A stretch of DNA of 7,719 nt, taken from an uncultured Erythrobacter sp. Lineage in GTDB: Bacteria; Pseudomonadota; Alphaproteobacteria; Sphingomonadales; Sphingomonadaceae. Made by a program: the position numbers and the translations under genes. Of this stretch, positions 1 to 6,276 are shown piece by piece. The stretch lies in contig CAMYIQ010000236.1 of assembly GCA_947258465.1 (NCBI GenBank), positions 1 through 7,719 on the forward strand, written 5' to 3'. The notes beneath the pieces are model-generated. The model had not been told where the DNA came from. It was given only the letters and a program-made list of their open reading frames with translations, and did not search any database. Within the stretch, counting starts at the first letter, position 1. Every line of letters starts with the position of its first letter.

Positions 1-38
1 AAGGACTGCTTACCCAAATCGATCGCCAGCATGTGCAT
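1..38 (-). CDS. IS110-family transposase, first codons only (runs off the window)
   Basis: Read on the minus strand from ATG at 38-36, the 12 complete codons give MHMLAIDLGKQS. This matches the usual start of IS110-family DEDD transposases, where the Asp of the 'AIDLGK' strand is the first catalytic acidic residue. A good ribosome binding site (AGAGGAG on the minus strand, 53-47) lies 8 bases upstream, which supports the start. The gene points away from the IS3 element and continues past base 1. At most a few tens of bases separate its start from the IS3 element, so its upstream terminal region may have been cut by the IS3 insertion. The fragment is short, but motif and binding site agree. 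Confidence 0.6.
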   Translation of the reverse strand, partial: MHMLAIDLGKQS

Positions 39-46
39 GTGATGAA

Positions 47-53
47 CTCCTCT
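47..53 (-). promoter_or_regulatory. Ribosome binding site of the IS110 transposase start
   Basis: The minus strand reads AGAGGAG here, 8 bases before the ATG at 38-36. It fixes that start and argues that bases 39-53 belong to the IS110-type element rather than to IS3. Confidence 0.5.
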
Positions 54-110
54 GCTCCATTCTTGCTGCAATCTTTTTGGCTCGATTGCGGGAGGCGTCC
101 ATCCCATAAG

Positions 111-497
111 ATGAAGCCCAAATCCTCTAATGCAAAATCGCGGTCCAAGGCCCCTGCTGAGCAGGTGGTAAAGGACATCCGCCGCAAGACCCGTCGGCAT
201 TTCTCGGCTGAAGACAAGATCCGCGTCGTGCTCGATGGCCTGCGCGGCGAGGACAGCATCGCTGAGCTGTGCCGTAGGGAAGGCATCGCCCAGAGCCTGT
301 ATTACACCTGGTCCAAGGAGTTCATGGAAGCAGGCAAGCGTCGCCTCGCTGGTGACACAGCCCGTGCTGCGACCACGGAAGAGGTGAAGGATCTGCGCCG
401 TGAAGCCCGCGATCTGAAAGAGTGCGTGGCCGACCTGACGCTGGAGAACCGTCTACTCAAAAAAAGCATGACCGGGCCTGGGGAAGACGACGCATGA
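111..497 (+). CDS. IS3-family transposase OrfA (DNA-binding subunit)
   Basis: This is a 128-residue protein, a normal OrfA length. Residues about 29-75 form the helix-turn-helix that recognises the element's ends (FSAEDKIRVVLDGL, then LCRREGIAQSLYYTW). Residues about 88-118 are a charged heptad-rich helix (EVKDLRREARDLK, then LTLENRLLKK), the leucine-zipper-like coil that lets OrfA and OrfAB dimerise. I prefer ATG 111 to the ATG at 33: MKPKSSN is the start I associate with this group, and bases 33-53 read better as the opposing IS110 start. GGAGG at 91-95 is rather far upstream. The stop overlaps the orfB ATG (ATGA). The gene looks intact, but with orfB broken it could only act as a regulator or partner. 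Confidence 0.85.
   Translation: MKPKSSNAKSRSKAPAEQVVKDIRRKTRRHFSAEDKIRVVLDGLRGEDSIAELCRREGIAQSLYYTWSKEFMEAGKRRLAGDTARAATTEEVKDLRREARDLKECVADLTLENRLLKKSMTGPGEDDA
459..465 (+). promoter_or_regulatory. A7 slippery site for -1 frameshifting between orfA and orfB
   Basis: Seven A residues fall on two in-frame AAA codons of orfA, and the orfB frame is open from 422 across this site. A -1 slip here would make the OrfAB fusion transposase, the usual way IS3 elements control transposition. The alternative is coupled re-initiation at the ATGA overlap at 494-497. Confidence 0.6.
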
Positions 498-1473
498 GAT
501 ATCCCGCATCCGAGAAGCTGGAGATCATCCGGATCGTCGAGCAGTCGCACCTGCCTGCCAAACGCACGCTGGACCAGCTCGGCGTGGCAAGGCGGACCTT
601 CTACCGCTGGTATGACCGCTACCTTGAAGGCGGGCCGGAAGCGCTTCAGGATCGCCCCTCAGCGCCGAGCCGGGTGTGGAACCGCATCGGCGAGGATATC
701 CAGCAGCAGATCGTCGATATGGCGCTCGAGCACAGCGAACTATCCCCGCGCGAGTTGGCAGTGCGCTTCACCGACGAGAAGCGCTACTTTGTGTCGGAGG
801 CGACAGTCTACCGCCTGCTGAAAGCCCACGAACTGATCACCAGCCCGGCCTACACGGTGATCAAGGCGGCAGAGGCGTTCCACACGAAGACCGCGCGGCC
901 CAACGAGATGTGGCAGACCGATTTTACCTACTTCAAGATCATCGGGTGGGGCTGGGTCTACCTCTCAACCGTGCTCGACGATTACTCACGCTACATCATC
1001 GCCTGGAAACTCTGCACCACAATGCGAGCCGAGGACGTCACTGACACGCTCGACATGGCGCTGGCAGCCTCAGCTGCGACCACGCCAACGTGCTGCACAA
1101 GCCGCGCCTGCTCAGCGATAACGGCCCGAGTTACATCGCCGGAGAACTGGCCGACTATCTCAATGGCAAGCAGATGAGCCACGTGCGCGGCGCACCCTTC
1201 CATCCGCAGACTCAGGGCAAGATCGAACGCTGGCACCAGACGCTCAAGAACCGCGTGTTGCTGGAGAACTACTTCCTGCCCGGCGATCTCGAACAGCAGA
1301 TCGAGGCCTTCGTCGAGCACTACAACCACCAGCGCTACCACGAGAGCCTCGACAATGTGACGCCTGCCGATGCCTACTTCGGCAGGGCTGCCGCTATCAT
1401 CAAACGACGAGAAAGGATCAAGCGACAGACACTCCAATATCGGCGCTTGCAACACCGCAGGCTCGCCGCCTAA
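494..1473 (+). pseudogene. IS3-family transposase OrfB (DDE integrase), frameshifted
   Basis: OrfB supplies the RNase H-fold catalytic domain. Residues 1-193 (494-1072) are in one frame: a helix-turn-helix region (about 5-60), then the rve domain with the first catalytic Asp in WQTDFT (D143). The frame then changes. The rest of the domain resumes in frame 1 with LLSDNGPSY (second Asp, 1117-1119) and QGKIERWH (Glu, 1225-1227), with the D-35 residues-E spacing typical of IS3. The reading is restored by one extra G at about 1073 (tca-ggc-tgc in place of tca-gct-gcg), so a single-base deletion is the simplest lesion. As read, translation ends at 1177 without the second Asp and the Glu. A sequencing error would look the same. 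Confidence 0.85.
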
Positions 1474-1548
1474 ACATCAATCCCGGACGAGGCCCACGCT
1501 CCGTAACTCTACGCCGCGAGTTGTGCCAAATGTTGTGACGACGGACAC

Positions 1549-2307
1549 GATGGTTCAAGCCGCAGCCTCGGAGCCTTCGACGTCAAGAGGTACGAACCTG
1601 CCGGATCGATCTCCTACGACTACAAGCATTATCCGGCAACGAGCATCCCATACAAACGAGGATATATGTGGTTCGACGCAAACACTGTCGGGCGCTTCTC
1701 CCATGGGTGCGACTATAGTGGCGCGAATTGTAAGGAGGGAAGCTTCGCGAACGTGGACGGAGCTCTCCCGAGCAAGGGATGGCTGAAGGTCAGATACGCC
1801 CAGCAGGCCGGTGGTACGCCTTCCTACAACCTAGGTCATCCGGAAGGCGCGATCCGGTGCAAAATGGGTATGACTTCCGGTTTTTCGTGCGGCATCATCG
1901 TCGAACAGTCGGGATACATAGAGCTGCGTATGAAGCAGGACGACACGACCAAAACGACGCTCAACGGCGTTGTCCGCGTGCTTGCGCAGGACTTCATGGT
2001 GGCGACATACTACGGGGATAGCGGCGGGCCTGTTTTCAGTCGTCCGACCTGGAATTCCGGCATAGGTTGGTGGGAAGTCACGGCCGCCGGCACTATGATT
2101 GGCGGCACAATCAAGGGAGACGGTACGCTCAACGCCACTCGCGACAGGCCGTGCGTCATGAACCTGCAGAGCCGCTATGGGACGACGCAGACCTTCGATA
2201 CGGACTGCACTTTCGTCTACATGCCGATTGACCGCGTGAACGATCATAAGCCAAGCATTGCGATCAAGACCCTCGTCGGCGAGCAGGACAGCTATGTCAT
2301 CCCTTAA
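1549..2307 (+). pseudogene. Secreted chymotrypsin-like serine protease, C-terminal part only
   Basis: The frame is open from just after a stop at 1504-1506 to the TAA at 2305-2307, and most of it reads like real protein. YYGDSGGPVF (Ser codon 2020-2022) is the nucleophile motif of S1/PA-clan proteases. CKMGMTSGFSCG (1858-1893) matches the disulfide loop (C-x-x-G-x-T-x-G-x-x-C-G) of streptogrisin/alpha-lytic-like enzymes. A further Cys pair (codons 2152 and 2206) lies behind the Ser. I can see no catalytic His motif (AAHC/AGHC), signal peptide or credible start: the N-terminal portion is gone, and the reading begins at the right end of the IS3 element. ATG 1666 could at best start an inactive piece. 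I infer disruption by the mobile elements. It overlaps the lipoprotein gene by 14 bases, suggesting the two were one operon. Confidence 0.7.
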
Positions 2308-2713
2308 AGCCTTGATGACCGGCATGACCTTCGTAGTCTGTCTGACGGCATCATGCTCGTCCGCCGAGCAAGCCCCGACCTATTCCGCGGCTCCGTTAGA
2401 AAATGGAAGCTTCGAAAATGTCGGTGCCTTAAAGCAGTCTCCTGAAGGAGAAGCCCATATGGCGTTACAGGTTGTCACCCTAGTGGCGGAAGGTCCATGT
2501 CTTAAGGTAGACTACGACGGTGGTGAATACGATCCGGTCTTCGTCCTTCCAGAGGACGGCACCGCCACGATAGGCCGGACCGAATTGAAGCTCGGACCCG
2601 ACACCTTTGAGTTCGGCAAGGCATACTATTCGCCTGGTCTGATTACCAGCGACGCCGAAGGGCCACAAGGTTGCTATGGTCGAACGGCCTATCTCAGGTC
2701 GTTGCACGACTAG
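2294..2713 (+). CDS. Small predicted lipoprotein of unknown function
   Basis: This protein of 139 residues is one I do not recognise. From ATG 2294 the N-terminus has a short Lys region, a hydrophobic stretch (about 5-18) and LTASC, an acceptable signal-peptidase II lipobox with lipidated Cys21; the mature protein starts CSSAEQAP. This implies export and anchoring to a membrane facing the periplasm. The mature part is acidic and looks beta-rich (ALQVVTLVAEGPCLKVDY, then a VLPEDGTATI stretch). Two mature Cys residues (in GPC and QGCYGR) could form a disulfide. AGGA at 2285-2288 sits 5 bases before ATG 2294, supporting that start over the upstream in-frame start at 2258. The gene begins inside the protease gene, so the product might be a partner or inhibitor of that protease. 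That is only a guess from context. Confidence 0.6.
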   Translation: MSSLKALMTGMTFVVCLTASCSSAEQAPTYSAAPLENGSFENVGALKQSPEGEAHMALQVVTLVAEGPCLKVDYDGGEYDPVFVLPEDGTATIGRTELKLGPDTFEFGKAYYSPGLITSDAEGPQGCYGRTAYLRSLHD

Positions 2714-2949
2714 GGTAGGCTCAACTCGAAACATTTTGCTTTGCATACCTCGATCTGTCAGCTTCTACCGCACTCGAAGGCTGAGACCCGTCGTTTCTCA
2801 AGCAATATGCGTGGTCAGCCCAATTAAGCGCCCAAGGTGCTAAATATACTGAACGAATGCCGAAGAAATTGCCTCAGCTTGTCGGCGCTCTTGCCGATCA
2901 GTTCGTGCACGAGAATATGCAGTGAAGCTGCGTTCACGTCTCTTCGATG
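2714..2949 (+). other. Non-coding stretch, nothing recognised
   Basis: Between the lipoprotein stop and the SRPBCC pseudogene I see no convincing gene, RNA or terminator. A 37-codon open frame (2853-2963, after an in-frame TGA at 2850) has no recognisable motif and no start. It may be further decayed sequence. Confidence 0.4.
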
Positions 2950-3401
2950 ATGACCCGTATTTTTGATGGACTTGGCGTATGAAGCTTTGGCCTCAAAGCT
3001 TGATGGTGGCGAGAGCCTGAACAATTCGTAAAGTTATGGGCTCCTGCGCCCGTCCGGACGGTTTTGAAAGGCACGAGTTTCATGGCAGTGGCACCTTTGA
3101 TCCGACGATGCTTCTGTCGGACGGGACGGTCATGGAAGGGGGCGAAGGCTGCTTCCTCCAAGTTGTCAAGAACGAGCGGATCGTAGTCACTGATGTCTTG
3201 CGGAGTGGCTGACGACCGAATGAGAGCGCATTCTTCACCACCTTCGTAACGCTCGAAGAACATCCCGACGAATCGCGCTACACCGCGACAGCGCTCCACA
3301 AGAGTCACGAAGACTGCCAAATGCACGAGGAAATGGGTTTCCCGAATGGATGGGCAACCGCGTTGGGTCAGGTAGCAGAGCTATCGGAAGGCATGCGCTG
3401 A
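2950..3401 (+). pseudogene. AHSA1/SRPBCC-domain protein, heavily decayed
   Basis: Plus-strand translation in two frames rebuilds a START-like AHSA1 (Aha1 C-terminal-like) protein. Frame 1 gives MTRIFD (from 2950), then WWREPEQFVKLWAPAPVRTV (3004-3063). Frame 3 continues with SDGTVMEGGEGCFLQVVKNE, VVTDVLRSG, a stop, RPNESAFFTTFVTLEEH, and a C-terminal HEEMGFPNGWATALGQ, ending at TGA 3399-3401. These follow the usual AHSA1 order (TRIFDAP, EP-x-x-x-x-x-W-x-AP, GCFLEVVP, F-x-T, HEKMGFH-x-GW). Lesions: TGA at 2980-2982 and 3001-3003, a frameshift near 3055-3075, and TGA at 3210-3212 where relatives often have Trp (TGG to TGA). Members bind small hydrophobic ligands or are of unknown function. No intact product is possible. 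Confidence 0.75.
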
Positions 3402-3516
3402 TACCGCTGGTCGAGTGTCTGCTGTCAGGTTGCGAGATAATTGTCTCCAGTGTCCACAACTGGGGTCGTTTGCGGATCGTCGGCTTTCGCTGTCGCGGCA
3501 CCCGCGAGCGGACTAA

Positions 3517-3529
3517 CCGCTTCCGGCCC
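3517..3529 (+). repeat. 13-base direct repeat, copy 1 (CCGCTTCCGGCCC)
   Basis: An identical copy in the same orientation lies at 7581-7593, so the repeat brackets the stressosome operon. Both copies are intergenic. Confidence 0.5.
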
Positions 3530-3603
3530 AAAAGCTGAAGCAAGTTCGTCAACCTTTCCTCTTCGAGCCGTTTTGTCTAAGCGCTTGAACGAAGCGGAAA
3601 TCT

Positions 3604-3607
3604 GGAG
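3604..3607 (+). promoter_or_regulatory. Ribosome binding site deciding the rsbR start
   Basis: GGAG lies 5 bases before ATG 3613. A GTG at 3607 would overlap it, so ATG 3613 is the likely start. Confidence 0.6.
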
Positions 3608-3612
3608 TGGAT

Positions 3613-4503
3613 ATGTCTGATAAAATACTCGAAACCACCCTCGAAGTCCTTAAAGAAGATGCCGAAGGCATCCTGGCTGACTGGATTGAGCAGGCCGACG
3701 AGGACGGCGCGAAGCGCATCGACCTGTTTTCCGAAAAAGAAGAGCGCGACCAGGCGGCCAGCCTGCTGCGATCCTTCCGCCTTGGCGTGCGCGACGCTTC
3801 GAAGGATGGTGAGTTCGACCTGCAGGACGAACACTGGGCCGACCTGCGCGGTATTTTGTCGGAGATCACGCACGAGCGTGTCGAGCGCGGCGTGTTACCG
3901 GGAGAAATGGCGGCGCTCATCCTGGCGCTCAAGACCCCGCTGTTCGAGCGTCTCACCGAAAAGCTCGAAAGCGATCCGGAACGATTGATTGAAGAGGTTC
4001 TGCTTCTTTCGAAGGCGATTGATGCATTCGCGATCTACTCGAACGAGGTTTTTATCGCCGAACGCGAGCAGGTGATCGAGCGTCAGCGCGACGAGATGAT
4101 GGAGCTGTCCACGCCGGTCGTGGAACTGTGGGACAAGGTGCTAACCCTGCCGCTGATCGGCACGTTGGACAGCCTGCGTGCACAAGAGGTGATGGAAAGC
4201 CTGTTGCAGGCTATTGTCGAGCGGCAGGCCGAAGTCGTCATCGTCGATATTACCGGCGTCAAGACCGTCGATACTCAGGTCGCCCAGCATCTGCTGCGCA
4301 CCGCCGCCGCCGTACGCCTGATGGGCGCGCGCTGCATCATCAGCGGAATTAGCCCGAAGATCGCGCAGGCGATGGTCGAACTGGGCGTGGATGTCGGCGA
4401 AGTCCGCACACGCTCGTCGCTACGTAGTGCCCTGATGGACGCGCTGACCTCGGTCGGTGTGGCGATCCGCCCGATCAACGACGATAAGCGGAACGCGAAG
4501 TGA
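3613..4503 (+). CDS. rsbR: RsbR-like stressosome scaffold and sensor protein (RsbRD_N-like + STAS)
   Basis: This 296-residue protein has RsbR layout. The N-terminal residues about 5-150 are helical and acidic, with ILADWIEQ and a long helix into the linker. They resemble the RsbRD_N sensor domain (RsbRD-type co-antagonists) more than the RsbRA globin-like one. Residues about 165-288 are a STAS domain: VVIVDITGVKTVDTQVAQHL, then VRLMGARCIISGISPKIAQA. In stressosomes, RsbR and RsbS form a cytoplasmic core that holds RsbT until stress. T221 in VDT matches the main phospho-Thr of RsbRA (T171). The place of the second one (T205) appears to be A253 (IAQAMVELG, where relatives have IAQT). RBS and start are clear. 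The gene heads the operon, and its stop overlaps the rsbS GTG by 4 bases (GTGA). The signal sensed is unknown. Confidence 0.9.
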   Translation: MSDKILETTLEVLKEDAEGILADWIEQADEDGAKRIDLFSEKEERDQAASLLRSFRLGVRDASKDGEFDLQDEHWADLRGILSEITHERVERGVLPGEMAALILALKTPLFERLTEKLESDPERLIEEVLLLSKAIDAFAIYSNEVFIAEREQVIERQRDEMMELSTPVVELWDKVLTLPLIGTLDSLRAQEVMESLLQAIVERQAEVVIVDITGVKTVDTQVAQHLLRTAAAVRLMGARCIISGISPKIAQAMVELGVDVGEVRTRSSLRSALMDALTSVGVAIRPINDDKRNAK

Positions 4504-4877
4504 ATGCCGCCGCGATCTATGCCGTAGAAGGCGTTCTGCTGGTCTCGATCACCAGCGATATCACCGATACCGATATCATCGACCTGCAGGAGGCGCTGTC
4601 GAAGCGCATTGCTGATACCGAGTGTCGCGGGGTGGTGGTCGATATCTCGGCACTGGAAATCGTCGATACCTTCGTTGGCCGCGTGCTCGCCCAGCTGACC
4701 AGCGTCGCCCGTCTACTAGATGCTGAGACCTACGTGGTCGGCATGCGTCCGGCTGTAGCAATGACATTGGTCGAACTCGGCATGTATCTTCCCGAAAACC
4801 ATACGGCGCTCACCCTGTCCCATGCGTTGGACAAGATGCGCCAGTCCGGCCTGATCGATGGTCTTCGACGAGGCTGA
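4500..4877 (+). CDS. rsbS: RsbS-like STAS stressosome core protein
   Basis: This is a single STAS domain of 125 residues, the usual RsbS size. Known RsbS proteins complete the stressosome core with RsbR and bind RsbT directly; phosphorylation of a Ser by RsbT releases it. Here the segment VVVDISALEIVDTFVGRVLA aligns with Bacillus subtilis RsbS around S59 (IDSFIAKVL), but the residue is Thr (T57). The second conserved block, GMRPAVAMTLVELG, is nearly identical to RsbS (GIQPAVAVTLIELG). The start is GTG 4500 (GTGA overlap with the rsbR stop); an ATG at 4504 is in another frame. No strong RBS is seen, so translation is probably coupled to rsbR. The gene overlaps rsbT by 20 bases. Confidence 0.9.
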   Translation: MNAAAIYAVEGVLLVSITSDITDTDIIDLQEALSKRIADTECRGVVVDISALEIVDTFVGRVLAQLTSVARLLDAETYVVGMRPAVAMTLVELGMYLPENHTALTLSHALDKMRQSGLIDGLRRG

Positions 4878-5277
4878 TAGGATCGCGACGATCGAACTCG
4901 AACAGGATCGTGATGTGGTGCGGGCTAGGTCGCGGGTCGCAGACGCAATGAAGGAGTGCGGCAGTAGCGAGTTAATGCAGACGCGCTTCGTGACCGCAGT
5001 GAGCGAAGTGGTGCGCAACGCCTTGACCCATGCGGGCGGTGGGACGCTGGCGATCTACGCTATGCCCAATAAGCGTCAGGTTGGGATCGAATGTCGTGAT
5101 TGCGGAAAAGGTATCGAAGATATCGATGCCGCAATGGCTGATGGGTTCACAACACGTCGAGGAAGCATGGGGCGCGGGCTCGGCGGAGCCAAACGCCTCT
5201 CTAAAACGTTCGCTATCGATAGTTCGCCGGGAAAGGGCACCACGGTGCGGATGATCGGAGCGTGCAGCCTGCGATGA
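4858..5277 (+). CDS. rsbT: RsbT-like serine/threonine switch kinase
   Basis: This 139-residue GHKL-fold protein kinase is close to the RsbT length of about 133. ATP-binding boxes are complete: N box SEVVRNALTHAGGG (E50, R53, N54), G1 DCGKGI (D81, G83, G85), and G2 GRGLGGAKRL (105-114). In known systems RsbT phosphorylates RsbS and RsbR in the stressosome, is released, and then activates an output protein (RsbU in Bacillus, absent here). The start ATG 4858 lies inside the end of rsbS and has no good RBS, so coupled translation is likely. That tight coupling would keep RsbS and RsbT in proportion. The stop overlaps the next gene's ATG by 4 bases (ATGA). It shares its box pattern with the N-terminal domains of the next two genes, so this is one of three related ATPase domains in the operon. 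Confidence 0.9.
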   Translation: MVFDEADRIATIELEQDRDVVRARSRVADAMKECGSSELMQTRFVTAVSEVVRNALTHAGGGTLAIYAMPNKRQVGIECRDCGKGIEDIDAAMADGFTTRRGSMGRGLGGAKRLSKTFAIDSSPGKGTTVRMIGACSLR

Positions 5278-6275
5278 TCGGTTGGTTAAAAGTGAGGGAA
5301 ACGAGCGCCGTCGCGGAAGCACGGCGGAGAGCTCGTCGCACTGCGAACGCGATGGGCTTGCACTCGACCAAGGTCGAGCACGCGGCGATCGTGGCGACCG
5401 AGATCGCGCAGAATATCCTTCGCCATGGAGGGGGCGGGCAGATCCTGGTCGAAATCTTCGGCGCGCCCGCGCTCGAACGTCTCCACATCGTGGGGCACGA
5501 CGAGGGCCCGGGGATCGGCCGTGTAGACCGGATGATGCGCGACGGAGAGACGACGAAGGGTTCTGCCGGAACCGGGCTCGGAGCGATTAAACGTCTGTCA
5601 GATCGTTTAGATATCTTCAGCGAGCCGGGCCGCACCGTCGTTGCCGCAGAGTTCCGGCGGCAGACGATACGGCATGCCGATCCGGTCGATCACGCGGGTT
5701 TCAAGCTCGCTTTTCCGGGAGAGCGGCGTTGCGGTGATATCGTCGCGGTGCGATCGAGCCATGACGAATGCTTCTATTTCATTGCCGATGGGCTTGGGCA
5801 CGGGGTCAAAGCCGCTGGGGCTGCGGCCGCAGCGAAGAAATCCTTTCTTGCCGCAAAAGGTGATGACCCTGCCGAAATTCTGCTGCAGGTTGGCAATGCT
5901 CTGCAGGATACGCGTGGGGCGGTAGGCGCGGTCGTTGCGCTGGATCGGTCACATGGCCGCCTGCGCTATGCATGTATCGGCAACATCAGCACGCTAATTG
6001 TGCAGGGCAAAACGGTGCGTCGGCTCGTTGTTCGCGACGGTTTGCTCGGAGGACGCCTGACGACGCCGCATCAGGAGACAGTAGAGCTCGAAAAGAACGC
6101 GATACTCGTTATGCATTCCGATGGGCTCAACACGCTCCGCTCACTCGACACGCAAGCTACTCTCCTACAGCGCAGCGCCCCCGTGATTGCGGCGGACCTA
6201 ATGGCCAACAATCTTCGCGGGCGGGACGATGCGAGCATTATCGTGTCTCGCGTATCGCAGGCGAGGACACTCTAG
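5274..6275 (+). CDS. rsbX: Fusion of RsbT-like ATPase and RsbX-like PP2C/SpoIIE phosphatase
   Basis: The protein has 333 residues in two parts. Residues 1-128 are a GHKL ATPase like RsbT: N box ATEIAQNILRHGGGG (E43, N47), G1 DEGPGI (D76, G78, G80), G2 GTGLGAIKRL (99-108). Residues about 140-328 are a PP2C-type phosphatase: GDIVAV (D155), ADGLGHG (D172, G173), CIGNIS, MHSDGL (D283), GRDDASIIV (D318, D319), so the metal-binding Asps are present. Bacillus RsbX has only the phosphatase and resets the stressosome by dephosphorylating RsbR and RsbS. I infer the same job here, with the ATPase giving either RsbT-like kinase activity or docking on STAS proteins. ATG 5274 (ATGA overlap with rsbT) is chosen over GTG 5262, which sits one base from GGAG. 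GGAG at 5257-5260 is 13 bases from 5274, so coupling probably helps. Confidence 0.88.
   Translation: MIGWLKVRETSAVAEARRRARRTANAMGLHSTKVEHAAIVATEIAQNILRHGGGGQILVEIFGAPALERLHIVGHDEGPGIGRVDRMMRDGETTKGSAGTGLGAIKRLSDRLDIFSEPGRTVVAAEFRRQTIRHADPVDHAGFKLAFPGERRCGDIVAVRSSHDECFYFIADGLGHGVKAAGAAAAAKKSFLAAKGDDPAEILLQVGNALQDTRGAVGAVVALDRSHGRLRYACIGNISTLIVQGKTVRRLVVRDGLLGGRLTTPHQETVELEKNAILVMHSDGLNTLRSLDTQATLLQRSAPVIAADLMANNLRGRDDASIIVSRVSQARTL
6263..6267 (+). promoter_or_regulatory. Ribosome binding site of the hybrid histidine kinase
   Basis: GAGGA lies 9 bases before ATG 6277, inside the end of the preceding gene. It supports 6277 over the in-frame upstream ATG at 6229. It is the clearest RBS inside the operon, so this gene may be translated independently. 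Confidence 0.55.
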
Positions 6276-6276
6276 A

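Larger units (their letters stand above)
59..1547 (+). mobile_element. IS3-family insertion sequence, orfB broken (ends approximate)
   Basis: The element carries the classic IS3 layout: orfA, then orfB overlapping in the -1 frame, with the DDE residues in orfB. The ends are not certain. Bases 64-91 and the reverse complement of 1514-1547 can be aligned as an imperfect inverted repeat. Both contain TTTGGC (76-81; GCCAAA at 1525-1530), followed by a similar C-A-T pattern and GCGG. The right end would then be ...GACGGACA, in keeping with the CA end usual in this family. I cannot identify a target duplication. The left flank is IS110-like and the right flank is a protease gene, so insertion probably happened in an already rearranged site. 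Confidence 0.55.
3402..3612 (+). other. Leader region of the stressosome operon, no gene seen
   Basis: These 211 bases lie between the SRPBCC pseudogene and rsbR and should hold the operon promoter. I find no strong -35/-10 pair and no good GGAAC...CGTT EcfG-type promoter. A GATAAT (3435-3440) could be a -10 box, but it lacks a partner at the right distance. A 13-base stretch at 3517-3529 recurs at 7581-7593. GGAG at 3604-3607 is the rsbR ribosome binding site. Confidence 0.4.

Noticed and set aside
33..110. In-frame upstream extension of IS3 orfA from ATG 33
   Set aside because: This stretch overlaps the minus-strand IS110 start and its RBS, and the extra residues do not look like OrfA. ATG 111 gives a normal OrfA.
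991..1455. Long minus-strand open frame opposite orfB
   Set aside because: It mirrors the GC-rich codons of the transposase, has no recognisable domain, and the plus strand carries clear DDE motifs.
1831..2325. Minus-strand open frame opposite the protease
   Set aside because: The plus strand has the GDSGGP motif and the paired-Cys loop; the minus-strand product has no recognisable feature.
2698..2710. GTCG/CGAC hairpin at the lipoprotein stop
   Set aside because: Four base pairs and no T-run; not a terminator.
2934..3326. Minus-strand open frame of 130 codons
   Set aside because: The opposite strand reads as an AHSA1 domain with conserved motifs in order, so this is a shadow of the pseudogene.
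3350..3538. Plus-strand open frame of 62 codons before rsbR
   Set aside because: It starts inside the AHSA1 pseudogene in another frame, lacks an RBS, and its product looks like random Arg-rich translation.
3546..3572. Possible EcfG-type promoter (AACC ... CGTT) ahead of rsbR
   Set aside because: Only four of six bases fit the -35 element and the spacing is about 15 rather than 16-17, so it is too weak to call.
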